Positions 50,661-62,220 are shown, counted from the first letter of the stretch. The stretch: DNA of 64,000 nt from Puffinus mauretanicus (GCA_023333565.1 JAJKFH010002646.1:1922001-1986000); one strand, 5' to 3'. Made by a program: numbers and translations. Notes: generated by a model from the letters alone, not told the origin.

Positions 50661-53600
50661 AAATTACTCTCTGAAGAGGTCACAATAGTGGAACAAATAA
50701 AAGTCTGAAAACATAGTAAGGTAAACTGTTCATTGCTCCTCTCCTTATTGAAAGAGGATAAAGCAACTTAAATAGAATTTCACTCAAACATTCCCATCCT
50801 AATGGACAAATTTTAGTCCAATGTAATTGGAAATGGCAGTTGAAAAACCTTGATAAAAGGGTTTTAGATGAAAATGCTAACAAAGAGAGTAAAAACCGGC
50901 AAGGCTAATGCAAGATTGTTTTTCCTCCTGTCCCCACAGTAATTTTCTAACCCAACTATTGAATTTCTCATAATATTCATTAGGTATCTCCTGAGGCATG
51001 CTGTGAAAGCTGCCATTTAGCTGCTCTAAAGGAATCCTTATTGTCTGAATTGAGGAGACACATTCAGCTCATGAACCCAAATCAAGCTTCTTTTTTTTAC
51101 TTCCAAGATTTTTTGGACAATGTTTTTCTCGTATTATTCCAAACTATGGACCCAATTCACCTCAGGCTACAATAAACTATGGTTTCAGTATGTTCTGGGA
51201 GACGATGATTGATTAGGTGCCTGAGAGAACACACACTGAATTAAGCAGGATCATCTAACCCCTTTCTAGTTAATTAAGATGTCTTCTGGGATGACCTGTC
51301 GATAGCACCCCTCACACAGCATGACAACCCTCTCCTCGAGTCTTTAGGAAGATCATCAGCGTTTGTCACCCTTCTATAACAATGCCCCTTGAAGTGACCT
51401 AAGGTCATTGTCAAGGAAATACACATATGACCTTCAACCAGGGGTGACAGTATAGGGTTATGTGTATGGCTTTCAATCCACAAGATACCGTGTAATAAGC
51501 CAGAGTATTTTTCTATAACTTTATTAGCAAGACGGCCACTGCAAGCGGCAAAGAGGGCAATAGTCATGTATGAACGGGGCATGGGCAAACTAGGGATATC
51601 AAATGAAAGAAACCCTGCATCTTAAACAGGCGGTGCAACTACCAAAATTGTTACAGGTATGTCTATAACTTAAGGTTTGTGCTGTTTTGTACCTAGGGCA
51701 ATTGCTCTTTTATTAATGGCACTGAAGGAAAGACCTTGTGACATATTATTTTGCTATTTAGAGTGATGTTTCTGAGTGCCACCAAACATTGCAGGAGAAC
51801 CTGTGTTTATCTGACAGAACATTCAGGAGGAAAAGACACTCTGTGCATGTGAGAAATTATGTTTTGGGGTGTCTAAATAAGGGCACAGCACAATGAATGA
51901 GGGGGGAATTTATGTAGTGTGAAGACAGGTGATAGAACAAATTGGACTGATGTGAATAAGGTATAGAGCATGTGTATATAATATGCTTTCATACATCATA
52001 TAGAAAACTGATTATTTCTATGAAGTGGCAGAAATAATCACATTGACATCTTTTAAGGAGTGAGTGAACTGGAATAATACATTGCGGCATAGAATAACGT
52101 CTTACAGCATATTACAGAGAGATTGTGAATAATGTTGTGCCATCTGGAATGCTATTTCTCCATATCTTATATGTTAAAATAAAACTAATCAGTGAAATCT
52201 GAAATCAAAGCAGTCCACATTGCACTGAATTTCCTGTTGCTAGGCTTCACTTGGTCATACTGTGATGTGAGGAGGTGTTTTGTTTCTAGCATCAAAAAAG
52301 GTGGTAAGATTTTCCCACATTGTAAACATTTAATCAGGCAGTAGAACGGATAAACAGATGCCGAAAAGAAGACTGGCTAGATGCATCATCCTTTTAAATC
52401 TCAGGAGAATACAATAACCCAATCCAGGGAAAGGGACTGTTCCCTGTGATCGTGTTCATGGCCTTTATGCTACGTTTTTGTTCTCAGACTGGCAGCTGGC
52501 TCCTATCCACTTTACCTTGGTTTGAGCCCAGTAGCTTGGATTTCACTGTAGCGTTTACTGCAGGAAATCATTGAGTTCCAATGTGAAAATGCCAAGAAAT
52601 GGAGAAACCACCCTTTCCCTGAAAGTTGTTCCCAAATTATTCACCCTGACTGCTTTCAAACAGAATGCGACTGGCTCTAGGTTCCAGCTACCAATTCCTT
52701 CTGTCTTCTCTTTCTCATCAGTGAAGGATCTTTCAGTACCTCATCTTTTCTCTCAGATAACTACACTATAATCAAGTCTTCTCTTGAGTGTCTGTTGGAT
52801 AAACTAAATTCATCGAGCTCTGTATGAGTATCACTGAAGGGTTTTTCCTGTAGCTTCAAAATATTTTTGATATCATGTCCAACATTTCAGCATCTTTGAA
52901 AAGTCATGGACATTGAAATTAGAATTCAAATAATCTAAATTTAGTTGTCTAAAACACAGGTGTCTAGTCTGAAATAATAGTTGTGGCTCTTTCCCCAGTC
53001 AATGAAGAGAGACAGACTGTGCCAGGAGGCAATTTATCCCACCTCTCTCAGGCACTTAGGAAGGGCTGGATGCCCCATGAAGGTGTCTAATTGAATGCAC
53101 AGGATGTCTGAATAGCTAGTTCAGACTATATGTCTGTCTTTTAAATGGTGAATGCTGGGCGAGATGTGTAGCACCACAAAACTGTACAAATTCACATATC
53201 AATCAGAGAAGAAGATACCACGTCCCACTCATTCCTTACTTCTACCAGTAATACACCCATCAGCAGAAATAGCTTTTTCCACTTGGAATTTATATTCAAT
53301 TGCTCGTCTTCTACGAGCACTAAATCCATTTTTAAAGGCACGTTTACAGCATACGTTCACACATTCTGTAAATAGGCCCAGGCACTCCCGGCTTCTGGAT
53401 GTGTATTTTTTTTTTATTCAGTTGTTAGTAAAATGCATGCTGTGTGAAGAAGATCCGTTTATCACACAACTCCGTCAAGACTCTCTTACCACTGCATCCT
53501 TCTTATTGTCATATACGTTTAGCAACACTTCACGCTGGTGTGGGCCCTAGAAATGCATTATACACTAGGACCCAGGGTGCTGTCAACAAAATCCACAGTG

Positions 53601-55332
53601 ATGTCACTGCTTTGGAGAGATTACAAAGTAAAACAGCACATCTGTTCATCGTTCATTGCAAATGGTGTAATGTCCTGTATCACTTTAGTTTTGAGGAGAA
53701 AGAAGGAAAGAAACACACCTCGCCAAGTGAGCTTGAAGCTTGTGTTACACAAGCACAGCACTTTGAAAGGGACCGTTATTGTACACCTGTAAGAGAGGAT
53801 TTGATGGAGAAGGGGACGCAGTCGTCTCAGATCACTTTGAATGATGACCACGGTAGGATGGCTTTTCTTAATCCAAAGTTTTGTACAGCAAGATTGCAGT
53901 TGTTACAGTCTTGTCCAGACAAAGCAGCTGCTGAGATAACTCCAGCTTCTTTCACATAATCCCAGCAGTTTAAGTAGAAAATACTAGAAGCTGCTGCTGT
54001 TAAAAATATGCTCTGTGTGTAAATATGCTGGCTTGCAGAACTGTGGCTCCCTTTAAATGATGTGGACGACTAATGTTAATCTGACTGCAGCTCTTCACAT
54101 ACAATGCTGAAAAAGCTCCTGCATTACCACACCAAACTGAAGCTCATTTTGATGGAAGAAATGTAACAAAAACGTGCAGAAATGCCACTTCTGAAGCCAG
54201 CATTCTCAGATATCTTTGTTGGACATCACCACACTCAGCGGTGATATTGTCAAAGCTCAAAAGAACACTGCTGAAGAATTTTACATGATTTTCAAAAACA
54301 GTTTCCTCCTCACTGGAACGATTAATACTATTCAGATAAGCCACCTCTGATGGAGCAACAGGAAGGTCAATATGTATCTGATTTTTATTTACCAGACAGA
54401 GGACAGTTTTGTAGTATAACTTCTTGACAGTAGCTCCTTTTAGCATGTTACAGAATCACTTTTAAGAAAACAGCTTGTGTTTTGAAATCAAATTTGTCAC
54501 TGGGGGAGTGTTTTGCTGTTGATTGGAAAGCTACTGCTGTAGAATTGAACTGAAAATTGAATTTAACTGAGAGTATTCAGTTCCTGTGTCTATTTTAATG
54601 GGGTCAGAAGTACAATTGTTTACATAAACAGCCAAATTGGGAACATGAATACCTAGATATCTGAGCTATAAGGGTTTAATCCACAGTTTAATATCGGGTT
54701 CAATTTTAGGGCTCGGGAATACAACAGACACTGCACTTTGTGGAAATGTCTAATGGGATAGACATGAAGTCACCCTGGAAATAGCTGACGGTATTTCAGG
54801 TCCTAGTACCACGAGCACTACTATTACTGCTCCCTTAGTTCCCTGCTTCCACTCCCACATCAGAGGTGGCTGAAAGAGGATACGAGCAGTCCTCACCCAT
54901 TCCTGTGCAGACTCTCCATTTTAAGTTACATGGCAGATCAGTCTGGTTTGGGATAATCTAGCTGATTTATTTTAAAGTGCATTAGGCAGGGAAAGAGCAG
55001 TCTCTTTGTAGACATGATATACTTTCTTACAGATTTTAAGTGGTTCAATGTGCCCTGGGAAAAGTATAATGGCCAAAGGAAACAATCACAGCTTTTGTTG
55101 TGATATGTAGGTAGAATCGCTACTTTCAGCCAAATCTTTGAGTGCCGTAAGTGGAAACAGCCCTACTGACTACCATTTAACCTACTCAGTGATTCTGCGT
55201 CCATGTCTGTGCAGAATACCAATCGCTCTAGTTTGATGTTGGTCTTCATGGCTGTGTCAGTGCTAGTAAATAATGCGGGCAAAGGGCTGTTCTCTAAAAA
55301 ATGGTCTTTCCTCCCAAAGCAGGATGACCTTG
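50661..55332. other. Non-coding sequence with the longest open frame of the window
   Basis: No gene is supported. The longest open frame in the window is at 53444-53959 (plus, 171 codons). It overlaps another plus-strand frame and a minus-strand frame, has no recognisable domain or signal, and its length is within chance for this amount of sequence. Its codons are not obviously biased. I see no named transposon here. Confidence 0.5.
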
Positions 55333-55337
55333 CCCAG
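55333..55337. repeat. Probable target-site duplication, left (LTR-A minus copy)
   Basis: cccag before the LTR is matched at 4 of 5 positions by cccat at 56348-56352 after it. Five bases is the usual duplication length for several avian retroviral classes. Confidence 0.5.
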
Positions 55338-55520
55338 TGTCGTGGGTTGACCCTGGCTGGACGCCAGGTGCCCGCCAAAGCTGCTCTGTCACTCCCCTCC
55401 TCAGCTGGACAGCTGAGAAAAAATATAACAAAAAGCTCATGGGTCGAGATAAGGGCAGGAAGAGATCATTCACCAATTACCGTCACAGGCAAAACAGACT
55501 CTTAGGGGAAATTAGTTTAA

Positions 55521-55526
55521 TTTATT
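55521..55526 (-). promoter_or_regulatory. Polyadenylation signal in LTR-A (minus copy)
   Basis: tttatt on the plus strand is AATAAA on the minus strand. It sits in the same relative place as AATAAA at 60778-60783 of the other family A copy, which marks the R region. Confidence 0.7.
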
Positions 55527-55747
55527 ACTAATCAAATCAGAGTAGGATAATGAGAAATAAAAACAAATCTTAAAACACCTTCCCCCCCACCCCTCCCTTC
55601 TTCCTGGGCTCGACTTCACTCCCAATTTCCTCTACCTCCTCCCCCCAAGCAGCGCAGGGGAATGGGGAATGGGGGTTGCAGTCAGTTCATCACATGTTGT
55701 CTCTGCCACTTCTTCCTCCTCAGGGGGAGGGCTCCTCACGCTCTTCC

Positions 55748-56045
55748 CCTGCTCCAGTGTGGGTCCCCTCCCACGGGGTCGTGAGTCCTGCCAGCAAACC
55801 TGCTCCAGCATGGGCTCCTCTCTCTCCATGGGTTCAGAGATCCTGCCAGGAGCCTGCTCCAGTGCAGGCTTCCCACTGGGTCACAGCCTCCTTCAGGCAT
55901 CCCCCTGCTCTGGCGTGGGGTCCTCCACAGGCTGCAGGTGGATATCTGCTCCACCATTAACCTCCATGGGCTGCAGGGGGACAGCCTGCCTCACCATGGT
56001 CTTCACCAGGGACTGCAGGGGAATCTCTGCTCCGGTGCCTGGAGC
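55748..56045. repeat. Degenerate tandem array of about 50-bp units inside LTR-A
   Basis: Five to six units begin with a 'cctgctccagtgtgggtcc'-like motif and contain 'tcccacggggt'-like, 'ctgcaggg'-like and 'cctgccag'-like words. Starts are near 55750, 55800, 55852, 55902 and 55947, with a last partial unit near 56025. The spacing varies from about 45 to 80 bases. The array is missing from the short family A copy at 60413-60965, which accounts for the difference in length. Confidence 0.75.
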
Positions 56046-58453
56046 ACCTCCTCCCCTGCTTCTTCACTGACCTTGCTGTCTGCAGAGTTGTTTCTGTCAT
56101 ATATTCTCACTCCTCTCTTCGGCTGCTGTTGCACAGTTGCACAGTAACTTTTTCCCCTTCTTAAATACGTTATCCCAGAGGCGCTACCACCCTCACTGAT
56201 GGGCTTGGCCTTGGCCAGCAGCAGGTCCATCTTGGAGCAGGCTGGCATTGGCTGTGTCGGACACGAGCGAAGCTTCTAGCAGCTTCTCACAGAAGCCGCC
56301 CCTGTAGACCCCCCGCTACCAAAACCTTGCCACGCAAACCCAATACACCCATGGTGCCCACTGGGAACCTGCCTGGGAATGTGCTGTGTGACACGGGCCC
56401 AAGCTGTTCCACGAAGCGTGCCAATAACTAAACAACAGAGACGGTCCCCCCGAGGGTGTTCAAGTCCCTTGTGTCCGGTTGTGTCCAGCCCCGAGGACCT
56501 GAGAAGCAAAATTTTTCCCTGCTGGGCAAAACTGGATGAAAGAACAGACGCATAACCTGTGTGTGTAACATGGCTTGACATCTGCTCCCCAAGAAAATTT
56601 GGGTTCTAATTCTACTGCCATTAGCATCTGTTCAGACTTACAGAGGACATTAGTCCTTTCATTAAGCTAGTTATTAATGTTAGTGATTTTAAAGTTCTTA
56701 GTTGTTTGTAAGTACTGTCTTAGCCTGTTCACACCCAACAGTGATGTACAGTGCAAATTATATATTGAAACGTTATAGTTAGAGTACCAAGACTTTCAGG
56801 TTTTTTAAGTGGAGCTTTGGGGATGCTGAATAATGTTATCAGACAATATCCTATCCCCTTTATTCTGTACTCCAGCTGTGGAGCATGAGAGTTATATTTA
56901 ATATCGATAAAGTGGTATTAAAATGACTGGTTTTAGTGGCTTCAGCATGTGTTTCTTAAAAATTAAATTCTCTTTCTATTTTAAAGAAACAACAGAGAAA
57001 TAGCAGTGACAAAGAAAATAACCCTGGGGAAGTATCTGCTTGAAATTCCAGATGGAATTGAGAGAGGCAACATGGAGCTGTCTCAGTCTCAGACAAAGGG
57101 CCTTGATATGGGGAGATATTCTTATCTTTGCAGATATTTCCAGACTTCATGTTTTTCAGGTATTCTCTGTTCCCCTATACTATTTGTTCCTCCTAGAAAG
57201 CCCAGGCATGGAGCAGAGCAGTTATTGTACCAACACGTAACAGAAAGATGGTGCTTATCCCAAGAGGCTAAGATCTAAAATACACGGATCTATTTATTTA
57301 GGCAGAATGTAAAGAGACAAACCACAGGTGCCTACTTTTCCTTGCAAACACCTCCTTAGGGACCCAGAGCTGGCTGAGGCACACCTCTGACCATTACACT
57401 CTGTTACAAACAGGCTGCTAGGTACCAGCCATAGACACTCCAGAACCTCTTGCTAGAGCTCCACACCAAGATCATTCTTTTTTTTTCTGCTGTTAGCCAG
57501 CTAACATATACTCTTTTTTTTCTCTCCAAATTTGTTTTTACTCAATTAGTTACTTCCTGCATGAAAAGCTAAGGACGATTTTTTTTTTTCTTGTTAAAGC
57601 TATGCATTCATCAGGTAGATTAACAACAAAAAAGGCTATGCATGCACAATAATTGGTTTAGGCAGGTCAGTCATGCCCCTGATTTGCTTCTGAATCTAGA
57701 TTTTACTTCAAATATTTTGCTCAGGTTCCTTTGTGCTTTTTTCTGCTACCTGCTCTAAGACTTAAAGTTCCTGTGATTTAAGCTGTGAACAGGCGGGTTA
57801 GAATAAAGGAAAGCATTGAGAAAAACCAAATGAGCCAGCTTTCTGTCACTCTTTTCAGGCTGATTACAAGTCTCACACTGTGCTATGCCCCCTTGGAGTA
57901 TTTTACAAAAGATTTAAAATCTGTTGAAAGGGTAAATGAAATTCATCCAGGAAAAAAAAAATGGAAAGATTTTTCTGACAGTCTTTGTTCTACCCAGATA
58001 AGGGACTGCTTCTGTATCATTTACAGTCTTCATGCACAACAAAGCTTGTTGACATTCAGAATGGCTTTAATAGTATCACTATACTTGGGAGACATCCTAG
58101 ACCGCACCATGCTTTTGTCATGTTGGAGTTGCCCTCCCCTCCAAATGGTTGTTGCTGCTTTGTGAAAAAATGTGGTTTTTCAGCCTTCCCACGAAGCATG
58201 TATATTATTCTCTGAACAGTCTCATTAAAAAATAGGAATTTAACCATCTTTCACTTGCCAGCGCTGAAGATTGGGAAATAACTCAAGTGATACAAACTGT
58301 GTTAATGTTATTTTAATCACTGGTTTCTTTTAATCTTCCACACATCAGAGGTAGAATAGGTTTTCCTGAAGAATAAAGCATTCAGATACACATTTTGTAT
58401 TTTCCCCTGTTGTGTTAATGAAACTGGGCAGGTTTTAGGGAAATCAAATTAGT

Positions 58454-58487
58454 CTCCTCTTTAAATATTCATTAATTTAAAGAGGAG
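58454..58487. repeat. Perfect inverted repeat, 13-bp arms, 8-base loop
   Basis: The arms are ctcctctttaaat (58454-58466) and atttaaagaggag (58475-58487), with loop attcatta. The match is perfect, and further outward pairs form if one base is bulged. It is AT-rich with homeodomain-like TTAATTT and ATTCATTA words. It is too short for a microRNA precursor. Confidence 0.9.
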
Positions 58488-58684
58488 GACTGGAAAATTG
58501 GTCACTAGCTATTCAGTAAATAGCACTGTCAAATTGGCTATGCCCTTATGATTGCTATGATTTTTTTTAATAACATTGATTTCTTTATGCAGTGAAATAA
58601 CATATTGATACAATCGCATTTAGGGCCATTAGTATGGTTATTGTTCAGCTGTTTTCTGTAGGGCTCCTGCTTAAAAAATGATAC

Positions 58685-58782
58685 CTTGATATGACCTCGT
58701 ACATACTTTGCGAAGGCATTAGATAGTATTTCTCTATATGTCAAACCAGTAGCAAACCCCAGGGAGCCCACAGCCATAAACA
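58685..58782 (-). other. Candidate 98-bp exon, unidentified gene
   Basis: On the minus strand a pyrimidine-rich tract ending in 'caacttttacag' is followed by 98 bp that stay open in one frame and end AAG|GTATCA, a fair donor site. The open frame reads FMAVGSLGFATGLTYREILS and then a further 12 residues; the first part could be a membrane segment (small and hydrophobic residues with GxxxG-like spacing). The exon would be phase 1 at its start and phase 0 at its end. I do not recognise the protein. The same frame stays open past the donor for about 45 codons, so the evidence rests on splice signals and the look of the peptide, and chance remains likely. Confidence 0.25.
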
Positions 58783-60412
58783 CTGTAAAAGTTGAAACAA
58801 AAAAAAAATGTAAGCACTTTAGGAAAATGTACTCTAAATCCTATTTTTGATGAAACAGACTCTTGAATGTGTAAGTGATTCTTGAATATGACCTTATGCT
58901 GTTATTTAGTTGCTTTTGAAAACACTATTTATACTGTGTATAGCTATATTACAGATGGGCCATATTTCTGCCCCAGATTTCCTAGACAGAAGTTTATGAA
59001 CATGCCTATGGAATCTGCAGGGTGTATCCGGCCTGCCATCATCTATCGTTCAAATGACAAGTATTTGCAGAGTAAGCCTGAGGTCTCCTCCATGCGGTGG
59101 GCTTGCTGAGGACACACTGACCATCTGTCCAACACATGAGCAGTACATCTGACCCCTCACCATTCAAGTGCATCCACTACAGAGCTGAGCTGTGTATGCA
59201 TAAGGGACATTTATCAGGAATTTGGGGAGGATTGGAGAAGCTCCTGTCCTTAACTGACTGCTGGAGCTCTGGAAATCCAGGACTAGTGTCTGGAGTCGTC
59301 TTTTCCCACCCATACAAAATTTTCTGGTCGGAAGGAGTAAATCCTGTGGAGAACCTTGATAACAGCACTTTTACGTGCTGTAGGTAAAGTCAAGGGAGTA
59401 TTTGAGCTAGGAATGCAGGAATCATTGATATTCACCTTCATGTCACATATCTCCCAGTCAGAGAAGATGTCGAGCACTACCAGAAATCCCTTCCTCGATT
59501 TACAATTAGACTGTGAAATTTATCATTTAGCCAGTTCTTCATTTGTTGGTCATTGGCTGCTTTTGTGTAATGATGCATTAAACTTCCCAGTGTGTTAAAA
59601 GGAAATTTCAGAAGACAAATAAGAAACACAGATACAGGTCATAAAAATAATCGTACTTCCTAATCTTTACAGGAATACACTTTTTTACTAGTAAAAAGGA
59701 AACAGGAACTTATGCATTTCGTTATTACAAGTTTTCTATTCTAGATACTGTACATATTATAGACAATTGCATATATGCACAGCAGCTTCTTGGAGTTACT
59801 GCATAGGAATGGGAACCTTCTTCAACCACAATTTTAAACAACTCTCATGTTTCTGAAAGCCAAAACCACCAATTTTCCTCACATCTTCTGAATAATAAAG
59901 TTATTCCTGACCTGTGGCAGTAAAATAGGAACTATATTTTTTTTCTTTTGATTCTATAGACATTATTTTACTGAAGTCCGTGCTATAGTAAATGGTTGGT
60001 TCAGGACAGACAAAAGACTTGCAACCTGAACTCCTGAAATACACTTTTTGGAGAAAATATGTCTAAGGAGTTGGGCTAAGGATGCAGGGTACATAATGCA
60101 TTGGCTGAGGTTTATGTCCTTGCCTCTTTCTTCCATTGTTCCCAGCAGGGGACCGGAATCCTGCCTCGGCTCCGGAGGAGGAGGTCGGTGATCAGCGACT
60201 TGCACCCTGGGACACTTAACACCAGCTGTGGAAGGCCTCAGTGTCTGCGTAACCCCTCTGCCAGCCATCAGCAGAAGCCAAACGTCATCACAAGCAAAAA
60301 GCTCCTGGTTCAAGTCTTACTGGTTTTTTTCAAAGTTAGCAAACAAATAATGCGTTTTAAATAATATAAGGACACAAACATATTTTACTAAGAGGAAAAG
60401 AGAATATGAGGA

Positions 60413-60965
60413 TATTGGGGTTTGCTGGGTGCAGGTGCCCAGGCGCTGGCGGGGGGCTGCAGGGCGGCCTCTGTGAGGAGAGGCCGGGGCTGCCCCGTGC
60501 CGGACACGTCCAGTTCCAGCCGGCTCCAACCCACCCCCCGCAGGGCACGGCCGAGTCCCCCAGCCAAGATGGTGGCACTGGAGTGTGAGGGGAGGGAGCG
60601 GCAGAGAGGAGCTGTTATGGACTGACCACAACCCCCATTCCCCATCCCCCTGCGCCGCTCGGAGGGGAGGGGGCAGAGGAGTTGGGAATGGAGGAGCGAA
60701 GTTGAGCCTGGGAAGAGGGGGGGAAAGGGGAGGTGTTTTGTCTTTGTTTCTCGCCATCCAACTCTATTTTAGTTGGCAATAAATTAAATTAATCTTTCCC
60801 AGGTTCAGTCTATTTTGCCTGTGAGGGTAATTGGTGAGTGAAGTCCCCGACCTTATCTCAACCCACAAGCTTTTTCAACTTATTTTCTCTCCCTGTCCTG
60901 TTGAGGAGGGGGAATGAGACAGTGTCTGCGTGCATATCTAGAGCTGGCCAAGGTCAACCACCACA
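60413..60965 (+). mobile_element. Solo LTR, family A, short form, plus orientation
   Basis: This is a 553-bp long terminal repeat of the same family as 55338-56347, but in the opposite orientation. It starts 'tattggggtttgctgggt' (the other copy, read on its own strand, starts tgtattgggtttgcgtgg) and ends 'ccaaggtcaaccaccaca'. A first base pair TA instead of TG is a point change. AATAAA lies at 60778-60783. Flanking gagga (60408-60412) and gggga (60966-60970) agree at 4 of 5 bases, consistent with an aged 5-bp target duplication. The array seen in the long copy is absent. The part at 60660-60735 is rich in G tracts on the plus strand. Overlapping open frames on both strands (up to 146 codons, minus) are composition effects of a GC-rich LTR. 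Confidence 0.87.
60778..60783 (+). promoter_or_regulatory. Polyadenylation signal in LTR-A (plus copy)
   Basis: AATAAA is followed by a T-rich stretch and 'gcctgtgagggtaattggtg', which is conserved as the reverse complement in the other family A copy. Confidence 0.7.
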
Positions 60966-61086
60966 GGGGAATGTAGAGAAAATACAGCATTTTTCACCTA
61001 GTTAGATATTTACCCCAGGGGAAAAAAACCCCACAACACTTTGTTCTATCTAAATCTATTAATCCTTTGCTTCACTTTCCCTACAT

Positions 61087-61091
61087 GCTTG
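61087..61091. repeat. Target-site duplication, left (LTR-B plus copy)
   Basis: gcttg here is repeated exactly at 61628-61632 directly after the LTR. This is a perfect 5-bp duplication and fixes both ends of the insertion. Confidence 0.9.
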
Positions 61092-61627
61092 TGTCCTGGT
61101 TTTGGCTGGGATAGAGCTAATTTTCTTCCTAGTAGCTGGCATAGTGCTGTGTTTTGGATTTAGTATGAGAATAATGTTGATAACACACTGATGTTTTAGT
61201 TGTTGCTAAGTAGTGTTTACATAGTCAAGGACTTTTCAGCTTCCCATGCTCTGCCAGGTGCACAAGAAGCTGGGAGGGAGCACAGCCAGGACAGTTAACC
61301 TAACTGGCCGACTGGGTGTTCCATACCATATGACATCATGCTCAGTATATAAACTAGAGGGAGTTGTCTGGGGCAGGGCGATCGCTGCTCGGGGACTGGC
61401 TGGGCATTGGTCGGCAGGTGGCATTGTGCATCACTCATTTTGTGTATTATATCATCATTACTATTATTACTTTTTTTCCCTTCCTTTTCTGTTCTATTAA
61501 ACTGTCTTTATCTCAATCCATGAATTTTACTTTTTTTTTTCTCGATTCTCTCCCCCATCCCACTGGAGAGGGGGAGTGAATGAGCAGCAGTGTGGTGTTT
61601 GGCTGCCTGCTGGGTTAAACCACAACA
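61092..61627 (+). mobile_element. Solo LTR, family B (avian ERVL-like), plus orientation
   Basis: This is a 536-bp LTR with ends tgtcctggttttggctggg and gggttaaaccacaaca. It belongs to a family common in bird genomes that I associate with ERVL-like elements. The TATA box TATATAAA is at 61346-61353 and the polyadenylation signal ATTAAA at 61496-61501. A cAMP-response-like TGACATCA lies at about 61331-61338, upstream of the TATA box. A perfect gcttg duplication flanks it, so it is a complete solo LTR whose provirus was lost by LTR recombination. No internal retroviral sequence is next to it. The intact duplication suggests it is younger than the family A copies. Confidence 0.93.
61346..61353 (+). 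promoter_or_regulatory. LTR-B TATA box (plus copy)
   Basis: TATATAAA lies 15 bases after a CRE-like site and in the same context (catgctcagtatataaa) as the minus copy, so the promoter core is shared by the family. Confidence 0.75.
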
Positions 61628-62220
61628 GCTTGTTTAGAGAGACAGCGGATCTATGAATATTAATTTTCTCCCTCTAACATTGTCCATGCTTACTGTTTTG
61701 TTGATGGAAACTCAGAGCCTGGCAATGCTCTGAGCCTCAACCGTCTGCCGCAGCTGGAGAGTACTGTGGCAAAGCAATGGGGAACCTGAAGACAAAAGAG
61801 AGCTTTCCAGATATCTGTGGAAACAAACAAACCAAGCAAAGGCAGTCACAAGCAAAAGGCAGTTTTCGAGGGCTGGAACCCAGGTAAATGTAGCAGGTTA
61901 TGGCATTTTGCTTCAGTGGATCAAAACACTTAACAAAAACTCTTTTCTTGGCATTAGGGGTTTTCCATGTGATAGGCCATCCACATGGCTGTAGACAATA
62001 AGCCAGTGCTTCAGGAGTCTGTGGAGATTTAGGATACTGTCTTTTTGTCATATCCAGCACAAACACAGACTAGGTGATTTCTTTCCTCTTTGGAAGTGCC
62101 CAAGGATAGTTTGAAGCATTTGCAGACTCCTATGATGATTCTCATTCAATTTCTCTTCTTTAGGTTGAAGAGTCTGAGTCTGTGGAATTTTTCTTCACAG
62201 GTCATATTTTTTAGCTATCT
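61628..62220. other. Spacer between the two family B LTRs
   Basis: This begins with the right gcttg duplication. A minus-strand open frame of 109 codons (61737-62066) fills much of it but has no domain I recognise. No retroviral internal sequence is seen. Confidence 0.55.

Larger units (their letters stand above)
55338..56347 (-). mobile_element. Solo LTR, family A, long form, minus orientation
   Basis: This is a 1010-bp long terminal repeat of an avian endogenous retrovirus, with no internal gag, pol or env sequence next to it. Such solo LTRs arise by recombination between the two LTRs of a provirus. The plus strand starts 'tgtcgtgggttgaccctggc' and ends 'cacgcaaacccaataca', giving the TG...CA ends when read on the minus strand. 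On the minus strand a TATA-like TATTTAAG is at about 56159-56166 and an AATAAA polyadenylation signal is at 55521-55526. The U3 part contains an array of degenerate units of about 50 bp (55748-56045). Open frames inside are by-products of the GC-rich array. Orientation follows from the polyadenylation signal and from comparison with the copy at 60413. Retroviral class is not certain. Confidence 0.88.
56348..60412. other. Non-coding sequence between the two family A LTRs
   Basis: Because the flanking LTRs point in opposite directions, this is not a provirus interior. No gag, protease, pol or env motifs are seen. The first 240 bases (to about 56590) are GC-rich and do not resemble the LTR. It contains a perfect 13-bp hairpin at 58454-58487 and an exon-like segment on the minus strand at 58685-58782. 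Open frames reach 126 codons (57785-58165, plus) with no known domain. Confidence 0.55.

Noticed and set aside
53444..53959. Longest open frame in the window, 171 codons
   Set aside because: Chance alone is expected to give a maximum near this length in 64 kb over six frames. No domain, no splice or promoter context, and overlapping frames on both strands.
55669..56070. 133-codon plus-strand frame with repeated serine, proline and glycine words
   Set aside because: It is the antisense reading of the tandem array in the family A LTR.
56348..56590. Extension of the minus-strand family A LTR to 'tgtcaagcc' at about 56580
   Set aside because: The remembered family start and the near-duplication cccag/cccat place the edge at 56347; no duplication fits the longer version.
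58454..58487. microRNA precursor
   Set aside because: The 13-bp stem is too short and AT-rich for a precursor hairpin.
56348..60412. Interior of a provirus flanked by the two family A LTRs
   Set aside because: The LTRs are in opposite orientation, and no internal retroviral motif or primer-binding-site context is seen.
60317..60757. 146-codon minus-strand frame, proline- and arginine-rich
   Set aside because: It lies inside the GC-rich solo LTR of family A and is a composition effect.
61737..62066. 109-codon minus-strand frame between the two family B LTRs, suspected retroviral remnant
   Set aside because: No gag, protease, polymerase or envelope motif; the flanking LTRs are inverted and each is solo, so this is host DNA.
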